IMG/VR virus record: IMGVR_UViG_3300050821_016501
Span: 1-33,368 of that record
Reading direction: 5' to 3' (one strand)
DNA: 33,368 nt
DNA from: a virus
Positions 28,317-33,368 of the stretch are shown in pieces; position 1 is the first letter of the stretch; each line of letters begins with the position of its first letter. The position numbers were made by a program, and so were the translations under genes. A model generated the notes under the pieces. That model was not told the DNA's origin, did no database searches, and was given only the letters and a program-made list of their open reading frames with translations.

Positions 28317-31300
28317 TTATTTCTTCGGTGCGGTTGGTTCTGCTGGTGGGCGTTCGCCTGGTTGAGCCTTGTACCCGTATTTCTGCCCCAAAGCATACGC
28401 GCCATCCAAATAATCAACGTTGTCGCTACCTTTCCCGAGCACGCCGGCCGCATCGAAAAGTTTCTGTTCACGATACCAGGTCAACGCCTGGAGATCGGCG
28501 TTAGTGATATCGATTCCGGCATCCTTCATGTTGTCTTGAGCGCGGCTATAGATGTCTTTGATGCGGGTGCGATCTTCGACGCCGCCGGGATCGTCGCTAA
28601 TCTTATTGACCCCTTCGTCCAGGCTCTTGGCCGTTCGCTTCGACGGTGTCCCGTCTTTGTAACTTCCGCGACCAGGAATGTTTTTCTTGTACGCGTCATG
28701 AACCGACTGCGCCCATTGATCAATTGCTTTACCGCTTTTCTGAGCTCGTTCCCGCGTCAGGGTTCCCGGCTTGAGTTTTTCCAGGGCATCGATCTGCCTC
28801 AAGATCTTAGTGCGTTGACTAGGTGTCATGCTGCCAGGCGGCACCTCGTCGTTGTTGATCTGATCCTTTAACGCACTGAGTTGACCGCGGTATGCGCTCT
28901 CGGAGAACTTGAACATCTCGCCGCTCATCCGGTGGATGCCCCTCGCGAGCCAGAGATCCATCGTAATCGGGTCAAAATTTTTGTTCAGGTTGGCAAAGAA
29001 CGCACCGACCTTGGGCCCCAAAATTTTCGATCCTATTACCTGTTCGTCCGCGGCATCGCCACCCATGCTGACGTCGTAGCGACGCGCCAGGTCACCGGCT
29101 TTATGGTTGCTGTTGAGGAGCTCGCTGAACCCTTGAGTCCCGAGTTGATCGTGCAACCGATTGATCTTGGCGAAATTCGCTTCCATCGCTTCGGCATCCT
29201 TGCCACCTTTGGAAGGACCGAAATCCGCGCGGTTTTCCGGCATCTTGCCGTGTTCGTCAAAATAATTGAAGACGTGGTAAGCGCTTTCAAAATTCGGGTG
29301 GACCTTTTGCCCTTGACTGGTCACGGCCAGACCGAGCTTGAACATCATCTCGTTCTTCGGGTTGGCAGTGATCGCAGGATTAACCTTCGACACCTCGTTC
29401 ATCGCGCGATCGACAGTGTCATCGTACCAACCCAAGGCGTTGCCATCCTTACTCAACGCACTCATCACGTCGTAAGTGAAGGCGTGCGCCATCTGTTCGC
29501 GCACGGCAGGATCGGCAACGTCGACCTTCGGATGATTGGCGTTGATGTACTCGCCCAAGTCCTGGTTGTTCTCCATCTTCGGGATCGGCCGATCGCCGCT
29601 CAGATAGGTCTCAGTCGACATCAACGGTGCCGGTCCCGCGTCCTTCAACCAGGCCTGCGCCTTGGCTTGCACATCGGCGATCTGTGCCTGACGTTCAGGT
29701 GTCTGAACCCGCATCTCGAGCGGCGCCTTTACTACCGGCGTTTTCGGCAGGTAGTTGCTGTTCATCAATTGGTACTGCGCCTCGGAGATGAACGGTCGAA
29801 TTGCGCCCGTTGCCATCATCTGACTGGTCCGATCGGTTCGATACGATTTGATGATCGACTGAACGCTCTTGGGCATTTTTTCGACCAGTGGATTGGTGTC
29901 CTTATGCTCCAGAGTTCCAAAATTTCCGAGAGCGTTGATCGCGTTCCGCTTCTCTTCACCGAGCCCACCGTCTGCGCCTGGCCGGCCTTGTGCGTGATTG
30001 GTGAAATAGGTATGAGAATCCTGCACGAATTGGTCTGGCGAACTCCAAAGATCTTTGTACGGTGCGCGACCGCGGACCTTCAGATAGTTGTTGGTCAACT
30101 GATTAAAGTCGACGCTCTTGACGTTGACGTTGCCGTCCTTGGTTATCTCGAACCCATACGGCACGGCAATCTTTTCGCTGCCTTCAAATTGTCCGTACTT
30201 CTTTTTCGCAGTGAGTGCTTTGTGATAGAAGAGACTAACTTCTGCTCCAGGGTTTCCTTTATCTGCCAGGATATTGGAGACCATCCGTAACGAGGCGATC
30301 TGGTGCGGATTGAACTGATTATTTTTTGCGACCTCATCCAGGACGTCGTTCGGCAGATAACGCACGAAGGTGTTGCCGTCGCCACCCGCATGATATCCGA
30401 GATCCGCCAGGCGTTCCGGCGGCAGAGATTCGATTCCTTTGCCAATCGCCGCGGCGAAATCGGCATTGTACTCTTTAACTTCGGCCGGCGACCGATAAAC
30501 CGGGAGGCCCGTATTCGGATCCCGCACCACGTTGCCGTTAGTGTCGCGCTTGATTTCCGGCGCGTTCTGCAAAGCGGTTTCGGCAACGTTAGGATTTTGC
30601 ATATCCTGTTTGCTGAAACGTTTGGTGGGCATCTCTTCACTGGCAATCGCGCCCTCATGGAACCGCTTTTGAAAATAGGTTGTCGCAAGCTTCCCAAGGG
30701 TTGGGTTGCGCTGCATATCGGTGAAGAGCCCCGTGCCGGTCACCGTCCCGCCAGTCGCTTTGTTAGTCGGCAACTGAAGATTCCCGGCGTTATCGAAGGT
30801 GTACCCGATCTTGGCCAGGGCAGTCTTCACTGCCGCTTGCGACATTAACCCGCTGCGAAACGATGAAGTGGAGTCAGTGACCGCACCTCCGCTCATCATA
30901 TAATCGACGCCGTGTTCCGCATAAATCTCTTTGGCGATATCCAGAGGCCCGAGGTGCGACGTCGGGATCCCGCTCTGACCGAGCGCACTGGTGTATTGAT
31001 TGGAGAGATTATTGAACTCTTGCTTGGGTTGATAATAACCGGTGCGCGGATCGATCCCCACCGGCTTGCCTTGGGCATCCAGTTGAGTGTATTGCCCTGG
31101 TTTGCCAGTCTTCGGATCGCCGAGCAGAGCCTTGTAGATGTCGGGTAATTGGCCGTGCGTAGCGACGTTGTGAGTGAGCTCGTGCGCCATGATACCGGCG
31201 ATCGCGCTCTCAGGGTTAGCCAGGTTAACCTGGATATTGCTTCGGCCTTGCGGATCCACGTAATGCATTCCGCGCGGCCCATTAGGCTGATTGACGTAGC

Positions 31301-33368
31301 GAACGTTGAGTGCCGGAAAGTGCTGCATCGATTGGCCGATGATCAGTTGATTGGCCGGCGAGAGTTGATCGAAACTTTTTTGTTCCGCGACCGGCAAAGT
31401 GTCCCGATACCGTTTCCAATCGCCGCGCGCGGCTAACAGATATTGGCCAGGCTCCTTGAACCGTTGCCATTGACCGAATCCCGCACCCGCCATCCCGAGG
31501 ATTCCGCCCTGGGCGGCCCCACCCACCGCGCCTCCAGCAGGGTTGAGCGGGTTAGAGAGGGCACCGAGAGCGGCATTCGTGGCGCCTCCTACGACCGCAC
31601 CCCCTACCATCTGTTGCGCGGTCTGCACTAAAGGCGAATCCAATGCCGCGGCCAAATTCTTCGGCATGTACTTGGTCTGTTGCGCAACGCGCGTCCAGTA
31701 AGGAAGCGTGGTTTGACCGTACCCGAGCTCCTTCCCCATCGCTGAGACCACGCTGCCAACCTGGTGCCCGATTTCTGGACCGTGTTCGATAACTGCCGAG
31801 ACTCCCGCACCCACCGGTCCCATATGCTCGAGGAGCTCGCCGAAAATCGCTTTGTCGAACACTGAAGAAAGAACTTTTCCAACCAGAGGATTCCCTCCGC
31901 TCGCCCATCGGCCAAATTGTTCTGGAAAATCTTTGAGCAACTGAGCGGTTTCTCCTACACCCGAGATCATTTTGCCGCCGGTCTGGATGACGTTGCTTAA
32001 AACGCCCATTGCGGTGCCGGGATCCGCCGAGGTTTTCCCGAGCCTGGTTAATTGTGCGGCCAGGTCGTTCTGGGTTTGAGTAACGGCTTGCGCGGCCGCG
32101 GCTTGTTGCGGCTGAAATTGCAAGCGAGCATTTTGCGCTTCCGAATAGCCCGGCGTGTTCGCGAATTGGGTAACGTTATCGGGAACGATTTGCGTGGAAT
32201 CGAGTGCCGCCTTCTTGGCTGTCGCACCCGCTACTTCTTCGCCGAGATTGAGCACCCGCTCGAAGGAGATCGGCTTGAAGGCGTTCACTGCTTCCAAACC
32301 TTCGGCGATCGGCAAGACATTCAGCGGATTGGCGAGCATCGCCGTCCCGGCAACCACGTTCGGATCCGGCGTTGCCTGATTAATTCTCTCAGCCTGATCA
32401 TGGAACCCAATCTGTGCATAAGCATGCGCAGAAAGTTGCTGCGCCGCTTTGGCAAGCCCTGAAACCTTTTGCTGGGTAGCAGTGACCTCCTGAAGGTTTC
32501 GCGCGAACATCCGATCCGTTTGATCGCGCGCAGCAGGATCCGAAATCACGGCATCCATAATCGGTTTCGGCAAAGAGAGGATTCCGTTATAAACGCCGGT
32601 GACAAAATTGTAGGCATCCGAGGCGCCTTGCCCGATCCCTGCTGCAACCGAGGCTTGTCGTTGTGCGAGATCTTGCTTGGTCTGCAAAGGAGTGGTGTTG
32701 TCGCCGGCCGGCCCGAAATCCGAGCTCGTGCCGGTCACCGATTGATAGGCGAGCTTCGCCTGATCGTAAACGCCGGCAATAGCATTACCGGCCGCGGCTC
32801 CCACGTTCTGGATGGTTTGCCAGATTCCCGGCGCAATGTTCTGCACCGCTTTATTGAACTGCTCGCCTATTGACTGGTTTTGCAGCGGTTTGTAAACCAA
32901 TCCGTAAAACTCCTCGAAGTTTTCGGGTTTACTCAGGAAATTCGGATCCTTGGCAATCGCTACCGCAAGCTTGTCGTAGACGGGAACGTTGTCGGGATTG
33001 CCTCCGTTATTTACAAATTGATCGTACTTCTGAACATCTTCCGGTGCGGCAACGCGCATCCCGAAAGCCGCCGGCTTTTGTGAGGCCTCCTGATTGCCTT
33101 GTTGCGAGAATTGTGGAGCGTTAGCGTCAGGCCCGAATTCCTTGTTTGGATCAAAAATATCGAATCGCGCATCGGAATACCTTTCCGGCACCTTGTCGCC
33201 ATACCGCCAGGTACGACCGGCGTATTGAAATTCCGAGCCTGGTTTCGGGTTGCCCACCTTAGCCGCGGCTGCGGCGTTCATCGCGACGTCGTAGCCTGGT
33301 TTCAGTGCGCCTGGCGGAACATAAGCTCCGTTCCATTTTGCGCTCTCGGAGTCGAGGTACTGGTCTCC
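28317..33368 (-). CDS. Giant internal virion (ejection-type) protein with metallopeptidase motif, N-terminus outside window
   Basis: The frame is open to the window end. 1683 residues are visible and the true start lies beyond 33368. Numbering here is from Met at 33281. Residues about 557-600 are Gly/Ala-rich and hydrophobic (GGAVVGGATNAALGALSNPL, GGAVGGAAQGGILGMAGAG), a glycine-zipper type membrane segment. Residues 700-704 are HELTH in 'IAGIMAHELTHNVATHG', the HExxH zinc site. A candidate third ligand is the Glu in 'LDIAKEIYAEHGVDYM' about 90 residues on. Residues about 1300-1455 ('GLAVTSQGQKVHPNFESAYH' to 'GPKVGAFFANLNKNFDPITM') resemble a conserved block in large phage internal/polyvalent proteins. 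It probably enters the host with DNA and could open the envelope or cleave host proteins. Confidence 0.75.
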   Translation of the reverse strand, partial: GDQYLDSESAKWNGAYVPPGALKPGYDVAMNAAAAAKVGNPKPGSEFQYAGRTWRYGDKVPERYSDARFDIFDPNKEFGPDANAPQFSQQGNQEASQKPAAFGMRVAAPEDVQKYDQFVNNGGNPDNVPVYDKLAVAIAKDPNFLSKPENFEEFYGLVYKPLQNQSIGEQFNKAVQNIAPGIWQTIQNVGAAAGNAIAGVYDQAKLAYQSVTGTSSDFGPAGDNTTPLQTKQDLAQRQASVAAGIGQGASDAYNFVTGVYNGILSLPKPIMDAVISDPAARDQTDRMFARNLQEVTATQQKVSGLAKAAQQLSAHAYAQIGFHDQAERINQATPDPNVVAGTAMLANPLNVLPIAEGLEAVNAFKPISFERVLNLGEEVAGATAKKAALDSTQIVPDNVTQFANTPGYSEAQNARLQFQPQQAAAAQAVTQTQNDLAAQLTRLGKTSADPGTAMGVLSNVIQTGGKMISGVGETAQLLKDFPEQFGRWASGGNPLVGKVLSSVFDKAIFGELLEHMGPVGAGVSAVIEHGPEIGHQVGSVVSAMGKELGYGQTTLPYWTRVAQQTKYMPKNLAAALDSPLVQTAQQMVGGAVVGGATNAALGALSNPLNPAGGAVGGAAQGGILGMAGAGFGQWQRFKEPGQYLLAARGDWKRYRDTLPVAEQKSFDQLSPANQLIIGQSMQHFPALNVRYVNQPNGPRGMHYVDPQGRSNIQVNLANPESAIAGIMAHELTHNVATHGQLPDIYKALLGDPKTGKPGQYTQLDAQGKPVGIDPRTGYYQPKQEFNNLSNQYTSALGQSGIPTSHLGPLDIAKEIYAEHGVDYMMSGGAVTDSTSSFRSGLMSQAAVKTALAKIGYTFDNAGNLQLPTNKATGGTVTGTGLFTDMQRNPTLGKLATTYFQKRFHEGAIASEEMPTKRFSKQDMQNPNVAETALQNAPEIKRDTNGNVVRDPNTGLPVYRSPAEVKEYNADFAAAIGKGIESLPPERLADLGYHAGGDGNTFVRYLPNDVLDEVAKNNQFNPHQIASLRMVSNILADKGNPGAEVSLFYHKALTAKKKYGQFEGSEKIAVPYGFEITKDGNVNVKSVDFNQLTNNYLKVRGRAPYKDLWSSPDQFVQDSHTYFTNHAQGRPGADGGLGEEKRNAINALGNFGTLEHKDTNPLVEKMPKSVQSIIKSYRTDRTSQMMATGAIRPFISEAQYQLMNSNYLPKTPVVKAPLEMRVQTPERQAQIADVQAKAQAWLKDAGPAPLMSTETYLSGDRPIPKMENNQDLGEYINANHPKVDVADPAVREQMAHAFTYDVMSALSKDGNALGWYDDTVDRAMNEVSKVNPAITANPKNEMMFKLGLAVTSQGQKVHPNFESAYHVFNYFDEHGKMPENRADFGPSKGGKDAEAMEANFAKINRLHDQLGTQGFSELLNSNHKAGDLARRYDVSMGGDAADEQVIGSKILGPKVGAFFANLNKNFDPITMDLWLARGIHRMSGEMFKFSESAYRGQLSALKDQINNDEVPPGSMTPSQRTKILRQIDALEKLKPGTLTRERAQKSGKAIDQWAQSVHDAYKKNIPGRGSYKDGTPSKRTAKSLDEGVNKISDDPGGVEDRTRIKDIYSRAQDNMKDAGIDITNADLQALTWYREQKLFDAAGVLGKGSDNVDYLDGAYALGQKYGYKAQPGERPPAEPTAPKK

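Noticed and set aside
28881-30290. 469-codon rightward open frame inside the giant virion gene
   Set aside because: It is antisense to a continuous 1683-codon gene with recognisable motifs and has no domain or ribosome-binding site of its own.
1-33368. CRISPR array, tRNA or rRNA genes, insertion sequences, integrase or reverse transcriptase (diversity-generating element)
   Set aside because: I looked for regularly spaced repeats, cloverleaf-type segments, transposase/integrase/RT motifs and variable-repeat pairs near the fibre genes, and saw none.

Overview
The window is part of a tailed-phage genome (or a prophage or metagenomic phage contig), most likely a podovirus. It encodes a major capsid protein (only its first 40 codons), a scaffolding-type protein, a portal of about 691 residues, a large terminase, tail-fibre proteins, and a giant protein resembling internal virion (ejected) proteins. 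No tape-measure, sheath or integrase gene is seen. The genome is moderately GC-rich, with very few Shine-Dalgarno sequences and very dense packing through ATGA and TAATG start-stop overlaps. The host cannot be named from the sequence. The secreted beta-helix protein and some tiny membrane proteins recall proteins of Verrucomicrobia/PVC bacteria, but that is only an impression.

Layout. (1) 1-6414, leftward: head and packaging genes in the order small-terminase candidate, TerL, portal, an Ig-like protein, a hypothetical, scaffold, major capsid protein (cut by the window start). (2) 6580-7392, rightward: three small coupled genes behind a good promoter, ending in a ribbon-helix-helix-like protein. 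(3) 7415-9433, leftward: six small genes including a holin-like membrane protein and an orphan NUMOD3 DNA-binding protein. (4) 9493-12517, rightward: a secreted parallel beta-helix/SH3 protein, a chain of small ATGA-coupled genes, a strong terminator and a mini tail-collar peptide. (5) 12518-12970: a mostly non-coding region rich in unusual DNA structure, a candidate control region or origin. (6) 12971-22021, leftward: a VWA-domain gene group, then the replication and recombination genes, in gene order VRR-NUC nuclease, Sak4-like ATPase, DEDD exonuclease, DUF669/SSB-like protein, DUF3820-like protein, primase-helicase, PD-(D/E)XK nuclease. No DNA polymerase, RNA polymerase or endolysin is recognisable here. 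(7) 22137-22361: a single rightward RHH-like gene ending in a strong terminator. (8) 22429-33368, mostly leftward: small genes, two paralogous tail fibres, a fibre-adaptor-like protein, a repeat-rich proline protein, and a very large internal virion protein with an HELTH metallopeptidase motif (cut by the window end).

Both window ends lie inside leftward virion genes. If the genome is circular or circularly permuted, the missing part would hold the rest of the capsid gene, the tail-tube/nozzle genes and the start of the internal virion protein. The most interesting unexplained signal is a tandem octamer, TTRCGCCT, repeated at exactly 10-bp spacing in four separate intergenic regions (about 9435, 11248, 14904 and 28131). 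It looks like binding sites for one phage regulator. The sequence GGATCC is also about four times more frequent than expected.
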